Notes: generated by a model from the letters alone, not told the origin. Shown: positions 51,912 to 60,745, counted from the first letter of the stretch. The stretch: DNA of 64,000 nucleotides from Burkholderiales bacterium UBA2463 (GCA_002342295.1 DDPR01000008.1:212801-276800), one strand, 5' to 3'. Made by a program: numbers and translations.

Positions 51912-52768
51912 TGCTCCTCGTCGATCTGGGCAACTCTCGGCTCAAATGGTCGATGCATCACGGCCCTCGCGTGGTTCGGGGGGTCTTGACGCTCGTTTCG
52001 GGCAACTGGGATGCCCTCCGTCTTCATGAAGACTGGTCGAACGCATTGTCCGAGCTGGGGTGTCGGGCCCAGCCCCTTGAGAGTGCGCTGTGCTCAAGTG
52101 CTGATGAGGAGCGCACCAATAAGTGCATGGAGCTGCTGGTCGGTTTTTGTCAGCGCCCACCCGAGCGGCTGCGAACCATGGGGCTCTGGGAGTTGCGGGA
52201 AGGTTTCAATCACGTGGTTCTCAGAAATGACTACACCTCGCCCCAACAGCTCGGAGATGACCGCTGGGTGTTGGCGATGGGCCTGGCCGCAACGCCCTCG
52301 GTCTGGCCCGATAAATCGAGCTGGCGCATCTCGCTGGTGTCCGCGGGGACGGCCACCGTGATTGACTATGTGGAGGGTACGCAGTCTGAGCTGCGGGAAG
52401 GCTTCTCCAGCCTCTCGTTTCGGGGAGGTTTCATCCTCCCGGGCTTTGCTCAGATGAGGGGTGCTCTTCTGACTTCGACCTCGGAGGTCGCGCCTCGGTG
52501 GCAGGCAGAGGCTGGCCTTGCCTCTCAGCCTGGACTCAGCACGGCCGAGGGCGTTGAGCGCGGGCTTGCCATGGCGCAGCTGGGCCCGCTCACGATGATG
52601 GGGCGGCCCGATGCGATTCTTGTGACAGGGGGAGGGGCCTCAGAGTTTCTTGCGGCCTACCGCTCGCTGCTTGAACCGCAGTGGTGGCTTGCGGCCCAGT
52701 ATCTGCCCACGCTCATGGATGCTGGCCTTCGGGCTGGCCTCGAATCTTTGAAAGCATCGACGTCGTAG
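51911..52768 (+). CDS. coaX: Type III pantothenate kinase
   Basis: CoaX phosphorylates pantothenate, the first step of coenzyme A synthesis. It belongs to the ASKHA fold: MLLVDLGNSRLKWS at the phosphate-binding start, NDYTSPQQLGDDRW, SAGTATVIDYV, and GGFILPGFAQMRGAL. ATG 51911 shares its A with the birA stop TGA; GTG 51908 is also possible. The last 56 bases overlap the convergent rfaE2 coding region, an unusually long 3' overlap. Confidence 0.93.
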   Translation: MLLVDLGNSRLKWSMHHGPRVVRGVLTLVSGNWDALRLHEDWSNALSELGCRAQPLESALCSSADEERTNKCMELLVGFCQRPPERLRTMGLWELREGFNHVVLRNDYTSPQQLGDDRWVLAMGLAATPSVWPDKSSWRISLVSAGTATVIDYVEGTQSELREGFSSLSFRGGFILPGFAQMRGALLTSTSEVAPRWQAEAGLASQPGLSTAEGVERGLAMAQLGPLTMMGRPDAILVTGGGASEFLAAYRSLLEPQWWLAAQYLPTLMDAGLRAGLESLKASTS

Positions 52769-53237
52769 ACCGCTGATGTTCGAAGGGAATCGAGAGCACA
52801 GTGCCACCCCAGGCGCTCACCTCCCGCGAGCCAACAATCTGTTCGACAGACCAGTCCCCCCCTTTGACCAAGACATCTGGACGCAGGGCGAGAATGAGCG
52901 AGAGCGGCGTGTCCTCATCAAACTGCGTGACCAAGCTCACACTCTCAAGGGCGGCGATGACCGCTTGTCGATCTTCGAGCGCATTGATTGGACGATCCTC
53001 GCCCTTGCCCAGCCGCCGAACAGAGGCGTCAGAGTTGAGCGCAACGATGAGACCCGCTCCATGAGCGCGAGCCTGGGCGAGGAGGGTGACGTGTCCTCTG
53101 TGAAGCAGATCGAAGACTCCGTTGGTGAAGACCCAGGGTCTGGGGATGTGAGAGAGCCCCTGGACGAGGTCTTCGGACAACGTTTGGCCGGGACCTAGCC
53201 CGCGACAAACCTTTTGCTCGAAGAGCGGCTCAGTCAC
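52713..53237 (-). CDS. rfaE2: D-glycero-beta-D-manno-heptose 1-phosphate adenylyltransferase
   Basis: This enzyme activates heptose-1-phosphate to ADP-heptose for the lipopolysaccharide inner core. It corresponds to the C-terminal half of E. coli HldE, and in betaproteobacteria it is a separate gene. The nucleotidyltransferase motif is TNGVFDLLHRGHVTLL. VALNSDASVRRLGKG, ALRPDVLVKGGDW and STTSMLSKIRG are also conserved. At 174 residues it is slightly long at the N-terminus. It starts at GTG 53237 inside the ferritin-like gene stop (GTGA), which ties it to the light-type operon. Confidence 0.94.
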   Translation of the reverse strand: MTEPLFEQKVCRGLGPGQTLSEDLVQGLSHIPRPWVFTNGVFDLLHRGHVTLLAQARAHGAGLIVALNSDASVRRLGKGEDRPINALEDRQAVIAALESVSLVTQFDEDTPLSLILALRPDVLVKGGDWSVEQIVGSREVSAWGGTVLSIPFEHQRSTTSMLSKIRGQPEGQHP

Positions 53238-54151
53238 GCGGGCCGAGAGGCGAGGACCTCCTCGCTGGTCGCGAGAGAGGCTGCGATCTCCTTGCGGAAT
53301 CGATTGAGCTCTTGAACGCTCTCAAAGGAGCGATCGAAAAGAAGGCTGAGGTTGTGAAGGATGCGGTCGACGACCTTCTTTTCCCATTCCGCATCAAACT
53401 GAATCTGCTGATCGAGCCAGCGCTCAAGCCATCCGGGCTCGGGGAGTCGACTCTGAACGGTATCGTTCGGAAAAAGGGCTTGATTGACGTGCAGGTTCGT
53501 GGGGTGAAGCGCTTGGGCTGTTCGGCGCGCCGAGGCCATGAGCACCCCAATTTTTGCAAAGGCCGAGCGAGCGCCGTCACCCACGGTTACGAGTGCTTTT
53601 TTCATGTAGCGCAGATAGGCCCCACCATGGCGGGCCTCATCGCGAGCGATCGTCTCGTAAATGTGTTTGATGACAGGCTCCGTGTGCCACTCCGCCGCGC
53701 GCCGGTACCAATGATTGAGTCGGATCTCCCCGCAGAAATGAAGCATCAGGGTCTCGAGCGCGGGCGCGGGGTCGAACTCAAATCGAACTGCATGGAGCTC
53801 TTGTTCACTGGGAAGCAGGTCGGGCCGGAATCGCCGTAGATACTCCATCAAGACGAGGCTGTGTTTTTGCTCCTCGTAGAACCAGACCGACATAAAGGCA
53901 CAGAAGTCGCTGTCGTTTCGGTTGTCTCGCAAGAACATCTCCGTGGCCGGGAGCGCAGCCCACTCGGTGATGGCGTTCATCTTAATCGTGAGGGCCTGCT
54001 CATCCGAGAGCAGACCGGGGTCGAAGCTATCCCACGGAATGTCTGTCTCCAGGTCCCAGCGAACACGCTCAAACGCTCTGAAGAGCTCGGGGTAGAGCAT
54101 CTGGTCTGCCGAAATGGATTTCATGAAGTCAGCCGCATTCAAAGATGTCAT
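53234..54151 (-). CDS. Ferritin-like di-iron protein
   Basis: This 305-residue, mostly helical protein has two E-x-x-H di-iron pairs, EEQKHSLVLMEYL and DEARHGGAYLRYM, with further acidic helices (MFLRDNRNDSDF, EIRLNHWYRRAAEW). The plan is that of ferritin-like monooxygenases/acyl-ACP desaturase relatives, so oxygen activation is likely; substrate unknown. A short AT-rich gap (54152-54180) with ATTCTATAAAGAAT separates it from the NTF2-like gene, so it may also have its own promoter. Confidence 0.8.
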   Translation of the reverse strand: MTSLNAADFMKSISADQMLYPELFRAFERVRWDLETDIPWDSFDPGLLSDEQALTIKMNAITEWAALPATEMFLRDNRNDSDFCAFMSVWFYEEQKHSLVLMEYLRRFRPDLLPSEQELHAVRFEFDPAPALETLMLHFCGEIRLNHWYRRAAEWHTEPVIKHIYETIARDEARHGGAYLRYMKKALVTVGDGARSAFAKIGVLMASARRTAQALHPTNLHVNQALFPNDTVQSRLPEPGWLERWLDQQIQFDAEWEKKVVDRILHNLSLLFDRSFESVQELNRFRKEIAASLATSEEVLASRPA

Positions 54152-54180
54152 TGAGGGAATGTTGAGATTCTATAAAGAAT

Positions 54181-54630
54181 TCAAGACTTTTCGGTGACAT
54201 GACTGGCTCGAGAGACCTTATTTTTTAGGGCCTTTACGGCCCAAGAGAGTCCCGAAAATGACCCAAAAAATGCACTCGCGTCCCAGTGGTCCTCGTGCAA
54301 GGCGATGAGACCCGTCTCTTGATTGACCGTTAGCCAGCTGGTTCCCGGGATCGACATGAGTTCGCCGCCCGGTTTGGTTCTGAAGGAAAAGTTCCATCGA
54401 ACCGCCCAGAGGGCTGGATTTTGAGCGCTCTGCGCAAAGATTAGGTTCTTAAAGTGGGGCTCATAGAGGGCCAAGAACATGCTTCGGTAGGCCCCCTCAA
54501 TGCGGGTTCGGCCCCGAATCTCGTGAAACGGGTCTTTGAAGATGGCGTCTTTCTCGTAGAAGGCGGCCAACTGGGGGGTCGACTGCGCGCTGAGTTCACA
54601 GACTGTGCGCTCGAAGGCCAGCGGGTTCAT
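54181..54630 (-). CDS. NTF2-like (SnoaL-type) protein
   Basis: This 149-residue cone-fold protein shows FYEKDAIFKDPFHEIRGRTRIEGAYRSMF and WNFSFRTKPGGELMSIPGTSWLTVN, followed by IALHEDHWDASAFFG. The fold is used by ketosteroid-isomerase-like enzymes and binding proteins. Related genes recur beside SDR, DUF3833 and cfa-like genes in light- or ChrR-controlled clusters. The substrate is unknown. It overlaps the SDR gene by 4 bases. Confidence 0.85.
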   Translation of the reverse strand: MNPLAFERTVCELSAQSTPQLAAFYEKDAIFKDPFHEIRGRTRIEGAYRSMFLALYEPHFKNLIFAQSAQNPALWAVRWNFSFRTKPGGELMSIPGTSWLTVNQETGLIALHEDHWDASAFFGSFSGLSWAVKALKNKVSRASHVTEKS

Positions 54631-55424
54631 GCGCGCACCTTTGCAATCAGCCTGAGATAGATCGCGGCGGGCAGAAGGCCCAGCAGCTTCATAAACAAGC
54701 TGAATCGCTTGGGGTAGTGCACCTCAAATTCACCACGAGCGAGTCCCTTAAAGGTGAATCGAGCAGCCTGCTCCGCGGTGATAAGAGCAGGCATCTCGAA
54801 ATCGTTCCCGTCCGTGAGGCGAGTCTTGACGAACCCGGGGCAGACGATGGACACATCTACGCCGAGGGGCTTGAGCTCCACGTGAGCTGTCTCAGCGAGG
54901 GCATTCAGCCCCGCCTTGCTTGCGCTGTAGGCAAGCGCTTTGGGGAGGCCACGGTAGCCAGCGACGCTGGAGAACAGGCAGATATGAAACGGAGGGGCGG
55001 CAGGCGCCCGGGGCGAGAGGGGAAGCCAGTGAGAGAGGATTGCTGCGAGGCCGTCGTAGATACAGACCAGATTGGTCTCAAGCACCTGACGTGCTCGCAC
55101 GGGGTCGAATCCCCTGGGTGCGGTGATGGGCTGGGGGCTGTAGTCCCCCGCGACCCAGATGACGCAGTCGGGAAGACAGCCGTCCCGCGTCAGCCCGTCA
55201 AGCGCCCGAGCGACGCCCTGAGGGTCGGTGATATCGAGCACGACCTTCTTAACGCGTGGGTTGGGAAATGCGGACTCTAGCGTGTTGAGGTGCCGGCCCG
55301 AGGCAATAAGATGAGCGCCCTTCTCGTCCAGCGCGCGACCCAGCGCGGCTCCAATTCCGGTGCTGGCCCCCAGCACCCAGACCGTGCGCCCTTTCCAATC
55401 TGTGATGGGATGGTTCAGGCTCAT
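54627..55424 (-). CDS. Short-chain dehydrogenase/reductase
   Basis: This 265-residue SDR has the cofactor turn GASTGIGAALGRALDEKGAHL, the active-site YSASKAGLNALAETAHVEL with tyrosine and lysine, and the PGFVKTRLT loop. A hydrophobic C-terminus (FSLFMKLLGLLPAAIYLRL) suggests membrane association, which fits action on lipids. It is joined by 4-base overlaps to the DUF3833 gene before it and the NTF2-like gene after it. Confidence 0.92.
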   Translation of the reverse strand: MSLNHPITDWKGRTVWVLGASTGIGAALGRALDEKGAHLIASGRHLNTLESAFPNPRVKKVVLDITDPQGVARALDGLTRDGCLPDCVIWVAGDYSPQPITAPRGFDPVRARQVLETNLVCIYDGLAAILSHWLPLSPRAPAAPPFHICLFSSVAGYRGLPKALAYSASKAGLNALAETAHVELKPLGVDVSIVCPGFVKTRLTDGNDFEMPALITAEQAARFTFKGLARGEFEVHYPKRFSLFMKLLGLLPAAIYLRLIAKVRA

Positions 55425-55963
55425 GGGCGCTGAAACGAGAGTGTGACCTCGCCCAGGTGGATGCCGAACTTGCTGAAGGCTGCTCGATTGAGCAAGACCT
55501 TGTCGTCAATCAGAACCATCCAGTCGTCGAAGTCGAGGTGAACGGTCCTCCCATCGACCGGCAGTGCCATGGTGTAGCGCCAGCGAAGGGTGTTCCCCGC
55601 AATTTCACCAATGGCCTCTCCCACAACATCGTCGGCGGTGCCAATCCAGCGGCCGGGCCCATTCTTTCTCAGGGTCCAAATGCGATGCTGGCGCTCGCCG
55701 TCGGACCAAACAAACGACTCATCCAGGGTTCCAGTCTCGCCCTCAAACTGGCCGGAAATGCTGACGACGAATCTGCGAGTCACAACGCCCTGTCGGTTGG
55801 TCACCATTCCCCAGCCCTGGGTCTGACCTTTGAAGTATTGCTCCAGCGAGAGCAAGGGTTTTTCGTGGGCATACTGCTGCACCGAGGGGGAGGCACATCC
55901 CTGCAGAAAGACGATGAGACAGGATGCGCAGGCACCGAGTAGTGCGGCGAGTCGTGATTTCAT
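55421..55963 (-). CDS. DUF3833 family lipoprotein
   Basis: This 180-residue protein has a signal peptide with lipobox FLQGC, so it should be acylated and membrane-bound. The DUF3833 body shows LEQYFKGQTQGWGMVTNRQGVVTRRFVV, DESFVWSDGERQHRIWTL and NTLRWRYTMALPVDGRTVHLDFDDWM. The function is unknown, but the family is a regular member of clusters with cfa-like methyltransferases and DUF1365 genes. Confidence 0.92.
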   Translation of the reverse strand: MKSRLAALLGACASCLIVFLQGCASPSVQQYAHEKPLLSLEQYFKGQTQGWGMVTNRQGVVTRRFVVSISGQFEGETGTLDESFVWSDGERQHRIWTLRKNGPGRWIGTADDVVGEAIGEIAGNTLRWRYTMALPVDGRTVHLDFDDWMVLIDDKVLLNRAAFSKFGIHLGEVTLSFQRP

Positions 55964-55986
55964 AGAAGCCCTCTTCGAGTGGATGT

Positions 55987-56598
55987 TTAGGAGTCGGAGC
56001 GCGCCTCGTACGTGCCAAGGAGGGCGCGACGAAGATGTGGCTCAGTCGTTGCGGGGTCGAGCCAGATATTAAAAAATGCGCGCGAAAACTCCGGATCGTC
56101 TATCTGTCCCAGCGCGCGGTTCCTGCTAAAGAACTCCGTGCCTCTGCCGGGCCGATAGATGCCTGTGAGTTCGTCTCCTGCAGCCACATCGGGAAAGAGA
56201 GAGAGCATTTCGCGCTCCCACATTTTGAGCTGAGCGGGCGTACCCCTGCCCAGCGCCTTCATCTCGGTGATGGTTCTGTCTACGATCACCCTTCCTCGAA
56301 GATCGCGTGCATAGATGATTCGCATGGCAAAGGGCTGTTGAAAGAGATCGAGTGAACGCTTGCCATCTGGCGCACGAAGCTCCGCCTCGTAGACCTTGAG
56401 ACCCCAGAGTCGCAGCGTTCCGCGACCTACGAGTTCAAGCCTCTCTGACGCAAAGACCTGCTGCAGGATGGAGTCACTCGGGGCGGCCGAGAGACTGGAC
56501 GGTGACGTCAACACTGCAAACCCGCAGAGAGTGATGAAGGCCCACCGGCCTAAGAACTTCCTGCGCGGTTGGGCTCGAGAGGGAAAGTGCTCGCTCAA
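55987..56598 (-). CDS. Chalcone-isomerase-like exported protein
   Basis: This protein has a signal sequence (WAFITLCGFAVLTSPSSLSA) and a domain resembling bacterial chalcone-isomerase-like proteins, with LELVGRGTLRLWGLKVYEAELRA, FAMRIIYARDLRG and the SRAFFNIWLDPATTEPHLRRALLG end. Plant chalcone chemistry is not implied; the bacterial relatives probably bind fatty acids. TTG 56598 overlaps the methyltransferase stop as TTGA with GAGGG seven bases upstream, giving 203 residues. The open frame runs to 56691 but that part is antisense to nothing and unlike the family. Confidence 0.85.
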   Translation of the reverse strand: MSEHFPSRAQPRRKFLGRWAFITLCGFAVLTSPSSLSAAPSDSILQQVFASERLELVGRGTLRLWGLKVYEAELRAPDGKRSLDLFQQPFAMRIIYARDLRGRVIVDRTITEMKALGRGTPAQLKMWEREMLSLFPDVAAGDELTGIYRPGRGTEFFSRNRALGQIDDPEFSRAFFNIWLDPATTEPHLRRALLGTYEARSDS

Positions 56599-57812
56599 GC
56601 CCGACCCTCGGGGCGAGCCAAGGTGACCTGAATCACGTTGAGATCCTCGCAGGAAAAGCCCGCCTGGCAGTAAGCCAGATAGAAGCGCCACATGGCGAGA
56701 AACCGGTCGTCAAAGCCCAGGGATCGGATGGCCTGCTCCTGAGCGTTAAAGCGCACCAGCCAGGCTGCAAGCGTTTTGGCGTAGTGCAGACCAAATGAGA
56801 ACTCATCAATGAGGTCCAGCCCGGCCCCTCGGGCCACCGCGCGCAGACCTATGGGGCTGGGCAGCATGCCACCGGGAAAGATGTATTTCTGAATGAAGTC
56901 ATGGCCTCTTCGGTAGGCGGGAAAAAGGGCATCTCGTATGACGATGACTTGAATCACTGCGCGTGCTCCGGGCCTGAGGCACTCGAAGATCTTGTTGAAG
57001 TAGGTGGGCCAATAGGCTTCACCCACGGCCTCAAGCATTTCAACGGACACGATCCCATCGAACTGCCCCCCGACCTCTCGGTAGTCCTGAAGTCGAATCT
57101 CTGCTCGGTCGCCGAGTCCGCAGGAGGAGAGAAGGTGGTCGGCCCAGCCTTTCTGTTCGGCTGATAGGGTCACGCCAACATGCCGCCCTGGACGCTGGAG
57201 CCGCTCGACTGCAAAGCCTCCCCAGCCGCAACCGATCTCCAACGTCAGGCTGTCGTGAGTGAGCGGTCCGAGCGCATCAAGCGCGCGACGCATCTTTCTT
57301 TTTTGGGCTTCTTCGAGTCGGCCGAGGGCCTCAGGCACGAGCTCGCTCTCCTCAAAAAGCGCACTCGAGTAGGTCATGGTCGGGTCAAGCCAGAGTCGAT
57401 AGAACTCATTGCCCAGGTCATAGTGGGCCCGGATGTTCTTTCGGGCCTGCTTGAGAGTATTTCGTCTCAAAAGGTGGAGGAGGCGGTCAAGCTTGAGGGC
57501 CCACCTGCTTCCAATAATGGCTGCCTCGAGGCTTTCACGATTCGCTGCAAGAAGGGTTAGGAGTGCAGCCAGGTTGGGGCTGCTCCACTCTGCGTCAATG
57601 TAGGACTCACCAAAACCAATATCGCCTCGCCGAAGCGCACGCTCGAGCGCGCGCCAACGAAAGAGTCGAATCTCGGCTGTCAGATGTTCGCCCGATGGGG
57701 CGCCAAAGGTTTTTACCTCCCCATCGGGTGTGGTGAGGTGGAGCGTCCCGATGCGGACGCTCGAGAGCATGTGAAGCACCAGGCGGGCCGAGAGAGGGGG
57801 CCTTGCGCTCAT
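56595..57812 (-). CDS. Cyclopropane/furan fatty acid-type SAM methyltransferase
   Basis: This 405-residue enzyme belongs to the Cfa family that methylates unsaturated acyl chains in membrane phospholipids. SAM binding is shown by TLEIGCGWGGFAVERL. Other landmarks are NIRAHYDLGNEFYRLWLDPTMTYSSALF and QKYIFPGGMLPSPIGL. After motif SVEMLEAVGEAYWPTYF the residue following the conserved glutamate is alanine, where E. coli Cfa has histidine. Proteins of this subgroup sit in light- or singlet-oxygen-induced clusters, and in Rhodobacter one (UfaM) starts furan fatty acid synthesis. That role is inferred here. It is coupled to its neighbours by 4-base overlaps. Confidence 0.9.
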   Translation of the reverse strand: MSARPPLSARLVLHMLSSVRIGTLHLTTPDGEVKTFGAPSGEHLTAEIRLFRWRALERALRRGDIGFGESYIDAEWSSPNLAALLTLLAANRESLEAAIIGSRWALKLDRLLHLLRRNTLKQARKNIRAHYDLGNEFYRLWLDPTMTYSSALFEESELVPEALGRLEEAQKRKMRRALDALGPLTHDSLTLEIGCGWGGFAVERLQRPGRHVGVTLSAEQKGWADHLLSSCGLGDRAEIRLQDYREVGGQFDGIVSVEMLEAVGEAYWPTYFNKIFECLRPGARAVIQVIVIRDALFPAYRRGHDFIQKYIFPGGMLPSPIGLRAVARGAGLDLIDEFSFGLHYAKTLAAWLVRFNAQEQAIRSLGFDDRFLAMWRFYLAYCQAGFSCEDLNVIQVTLARPEGRA

Positions 57813-58570
57813 GAGGCCTTTTGGCGGCGTGCGACCAGGGGGACTCGCTTAAACCACAGGAGAAGCGCCTGCCAATGGATATTGGCGATTACGGAGAGGG
57901 TGTGGAAGGGGTTCATCAGCCAGGCCTTTAGAGCTTTCCAATCCGTCATGACCGCGGGCCTGCCGCTGATACTGGTCACGAGCATGAGTCGGTCGCCGTC
58001 AAAGACATCGATTCGAGCCAGGTGGGGCCTCTGCGGCTCACTGGAGTGGGCAAAGCGAAAGCGGTAATCGCCATGGGCATCGAAAAAGGGAGACACATAA
58101 AAGCATTTTTCCATCTGAAGGGAGACGCCATTGGCATACCCTGGGCGACAGTCCAGCACGTAGGCGTGGCGCTCGCCAAAAGTGTTGTTCACTTCCGCGA
58201 TGATGGCCTGCGTGAGGCCGGCTCGGTTTTCGCAGAACCAGAAGCTCACGGGCTTAAAGACATACCCAAGGCTTCTGGGAATACAACTTAACCAGATTTC
58301 ACCGTCCACCCCAGGGATTTTAGCGGCCTCCAACATGTGCCGCGCCCAGCTGAGCAGCGGCCGCCCATCGCCGTGGTCAGCATCGTTCACACGAAGAAGT
58401 GAGGGGCGGTTGAGGCCCCAAAACCAATTCCCTCGAAGACCCTCCTGCGCGCAACGCACGAGGGGAATTTGGACCACCGTGACCCGGGCAGAGAAGGCAT
58501 GGGGGCGTGGATTGAGTCTTCGGTGGCGGACGAGTGCCCGCATGATTCGAGGACCTAGGCGGTCTTGCAT
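57809..58570 (-). CDS. DUF1365 domain protein
   Basis: This 253-residue protein shows DUF1365 landmarks: RVTVVQIPLVRCAQ, IPRSLGYVFKPVSFWFCEN, AIIAEVNNTFGERHAYVL, KCFYVSPFFDAHGDYRF and the final hydrophobic HTLSVIANIHWQALLLWFKRVPL. It almost always pairs with the FAD oxidoreductase and the Cfa-type methyltransferase flanking it here. The biochemical role is unproven; a part in modifying membrane fatty acids is likely from context. It overlaps the FAD gene by 16 bases and the methyltransferase by 4. Confidence 0.92.
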   Translation of the reverse strand: MQDRLGPRIMRALVRHRRLNPRPHAFSARVTVVQIPLVRCAQEGLRGNWFWGLNRPSLLRVNDADHGDGRPLLSWARHMLEAAKIPGVDGEIWLSCIPRSLGYVFKPVSFWFCENRAGLTQAIIAEVNNTFGERHAYVLDCRPGYANGVSLQMEKCFYVSPFFDAHGDYRFRFAHSSEPQRPHLARIDVFDGDRLMLVTSISGRPAVMTDWKALKAWLMNPFHTLSVIANIHWQALLLWFKRVPLVARRQKAS

Positions 58571-59889
58571 GCGCTGGGAGCAACCACGTCGAGGGCCTGA
58601 AGAAGTGACTCCGCTGCAAGACGCCCCGAGCGAAAACCGTCCTCATGAAAACCATAGCCGGTCCAGGCGCCCGCAAACCAGACTCTTTGCTCACCCTGCA
58701 GCGCGAGGGCGGCGGCTCGGCCACGAAAGGCTGATTCATCGTAGACGGGGTGCTCGTAGCGAAGGGTTTGTAGGGTCAGGTCTTCGCGAGGGGGTGTGGC
58801 GGGGTTGAGGCTCACCAGCACCGGGCTCTGAAAGGGAAGGTCCTGAAGCTGATTCATCCAGTAGGTGACAGAGAGGCTGTCTGAGGAGCCACTCTCTGCA
58901 CGATAGTTCCAGGCGGCCCAGGCTGCTCGGCGACGGGGCATGAGCGTTGTGTCTCGGTGTAAGTAAACAGAATTCGATTCATAGCGAAAGGCATTGAGGT
59001 GAGGCCAGGCTGGATGGGCCGAGGACGCAAGGATGGCTGCGTTCTGATTTGTGTGGCCAGCCAGGACCACGGCATCGGCCGTCCGCTCAAAAACCTGTTT
59101 TGTGGCTTGGTCCACGCCCCGAAGCCGCACCCCCCCATCGGATAGGCCCGAGACGGATTGAACATGGTGGCGGGTTCGAAAGCAGACGGACGCCCTCTCG
59201 GTCTCCAAGAGTGACCGAAGGCGTGCGACATAACACTTGCTTCCCCCTCTGAGGCTGAACCAGAGGGGCCGGTTCATAAGTTGAAGCAGTCCATGATTAA
59301 CAAAGAAGCGAGTGAAGCTCTGAAAGGGAAAGCTGCGCATTTGGCTGGGTGGGCAGGACCAGATGGCTCCCCCCATGGGCAACAGATAGCCCGACTCAAA
59401 GGTCTCGCTGTAGCCGCGCTCCCTCAGGTAGCTCGCAAGTGTTGAGTCGGCACGTTCGCCCCGCTCGATCTGCGCCAAGTGTGAGGGGGCCTCAAGATTA
59501 AAGCGAAGAACATCGGCCAGCATGCGCCAAAATCGAGGAGAAGTCAGATTTTTTGGCTGAGCGAAGAGCCCCCTGATGCTGTGGCCAGCCCACTCAAAAG
59601 AACCCCCTTGTGCGGACACTGAAAAGCTCATGTCTGCGAGATGGATATCGACACCGAGGTGCTGGAGCCAGGGCTGAAACTCCGGGTAGGTGCGCTCGTT
59701 AAAGACGATAAAACCGGTGTCTACGGTCCCCGGGATTCCGTCGACTTCGATTTCGTGGGTGTGGGTGTGGCCGCCGAGTCGGCTCTCGGATTCAAAGACC
59801 TCGACATCGGCCGCATGACGAAGGTGCCAGGCACTCGACAGACCAGAGATGCCGCTCCCTACAACCAAGACCTTCGGGCGGCGGTGCAT
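58555..59889 (-). CDS. FAD-dependent amine-oxidase-like oxidoreductase
   Basis: This 444-residue flavoprotein begins KVLVVGSGISGLSSAWHL, a dinucleotide-binding turn, followed by the ESRLGGHTHTHEIEVDG motif. It ends with the second FAD segment VWFAGAWTGYGFHEDGFRSGRLAAESLL. The family is annotated as NAD/FAD-binding or amine-oxidase-like. In clusters with DUF1365 and Cfa-type genes it is a candidate desaturase or oxidase of methylated acyl chains. The gene starts 3 bases after folE2. Confidence 0.9.
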   Translation of the reverse strand: MHRRPKVLVVGSGISGLSSAWHLRHAADVEVFESESRLGGHTHTHEIEVDGIPGTVDTGFIVFNERTYPEFQPWLQHLGVDIHLADMSFSVSAQGGSFEWAGHSIRGLFAQPKNLTSPRFWRMLADVLRFNLEAPSHLAQIERGERADSTLASYLRERGYSETFESGYLLPMGGAIWSCPPSQMRSFPFQSFTRFFVNHGLLQLMNRPLWFSLRGGSKCYVARLRSLLETERASVCFRTRHHVQSVSGLSDGGVRLRGVDQATKQVFERTADAVVLAGHTNQNAAILASSAHPAWPHLNAFRYESNSVYLHRDTTLMPRRRAAWAAWNYRAESGSSDSLSVTYWMNQLQDLPFQSPVLVSLNPATPPREDLTLQTLRYEHPVYDESAFRGRAAALALQGEQRVWFAGAWTGYGFHEDGFRSGRLAAESLLQALDVVAPSACKTA

Positions 59890-59892
59890 TCC

Positions 59893-60705
59893 TCAGGCGT
59901 TCGAGCGACTACCCTGATTAATACGAGCGTAGGCGGAGTGATTGTGAATGGACTCGAAGTTCTCGGACTCCACCGTGAAACCAAGCACCCTCGGATCAGC
60001 GGCCACTCGAATAGCCACGTCCCGAACCAGATCCTCGACGAACTTGGGGTTGTCGTAAGCCCGCTCGGTTACATACTTTTCGTCCGGTCGCTTTAAGAGT
60101 CCCCAAAGCTCACAGGATGCAGACTGCTCCGCGATCTGAATGAGTGTCTCGGGGGACATGCCCGAGGAGAGATCGGCGGTGATGGTGACATGCGAGCGTT
60201 GGTTGTGAGCGCCGTAATCACTGATTTTCTTTGAGCAGGGACAGAGGCTGGTCACGGGAACGACGGTTGTCAGACTTAAACGCTCCGAGCCGGCCTTTCG
60301 CTCGACCTCCCAGATGACCTCGTAGTCCATCAGCGAGATCACGCCTGAGACGGGCGCTGCCTTTCGCACAAAATAGGGAAGTGAAATGCGGAAGTAGCCT
60401 TCGTCAGCCTCCAAGCGATCGAGCATGACATGCATGAGCGCATGGAGACTGTCCGCATCCAGGGGTGCGTCGTGGGCCTGGAAGACCTCCAAGAAGCGCG
60501 ACATGTGGGTGCCTTTCTTGTCAGCGGGCAGAGCCACCATCATGTCGACCATGGCCACCGAGGCCATCGGGCCATGCGGCGTGTTGATGTGTACGGGGTG
60601 GCGCATGCTCTTGATGCCCACGCGTTGAATTGGAAGTTCGCGGGTGTCTTGGACCGACTGAACATCGGGCAGCGAAGGGTGATGGATTTTCTCTGGAGCA
60701 TTCAT
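59893..60705 (-). CDS. folE2: GTP cyclohydrolase FolE2
   Basis: FolE2 (type IB) converts GTP to 7,8-dihydroneopterin triphosphate, the entry to folate and other pterins, using metals other than zinc. The metal-site cysteine is in VTSLCPCSKKIS. Other landmarks are NQRSHVTITADL and LKRPDEKYVTERAYDNPKFVEDLVRDVA. At 270 residues it is standard. Its location between glutathione peroxidase and a fatty-acid-modification block is unusual for a housekeeping folate gene. Pterins could feed a photolyase or cryptochrome antenna, or folate demand under stress; this is inference. Confidence 0.95.
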   Translation of the reverse strand: MNAPEKIHHPSLPDVQSVQDTRELPIQRVGIKSMRHPVHINTPHGPMASVAMVDMMVALPADKKGTHMSRFLEVFQAHDAPLDADSLHALMHVMLDRLEADEGYFRISLPYFVRKAAPVSGVISLMDYEVIWEVERKAGSERLSLTTVVPVTSLCPCSKKISDYGAHNQRSHVTITADLSSGMSPETLIQIAEQSASCELWGLLKRPDEKYVTERAYDNPKFVEDLVRDVAIRVAADPRVLGFTVESENFESIHNHSAYARINQGSRSNA

Positions 60706-60745
60706 GGCTGCTCTCCTCTGGAGGGGTGACCGCGACCTTCTGAGA

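Noticed and set aside
54150..54185. ATTCTATAAAGAAT repeat as a terminator
   Set aside because: Arms are only five bases of A/T and no T-run follows in the needed direction; at most a weak promoter element.
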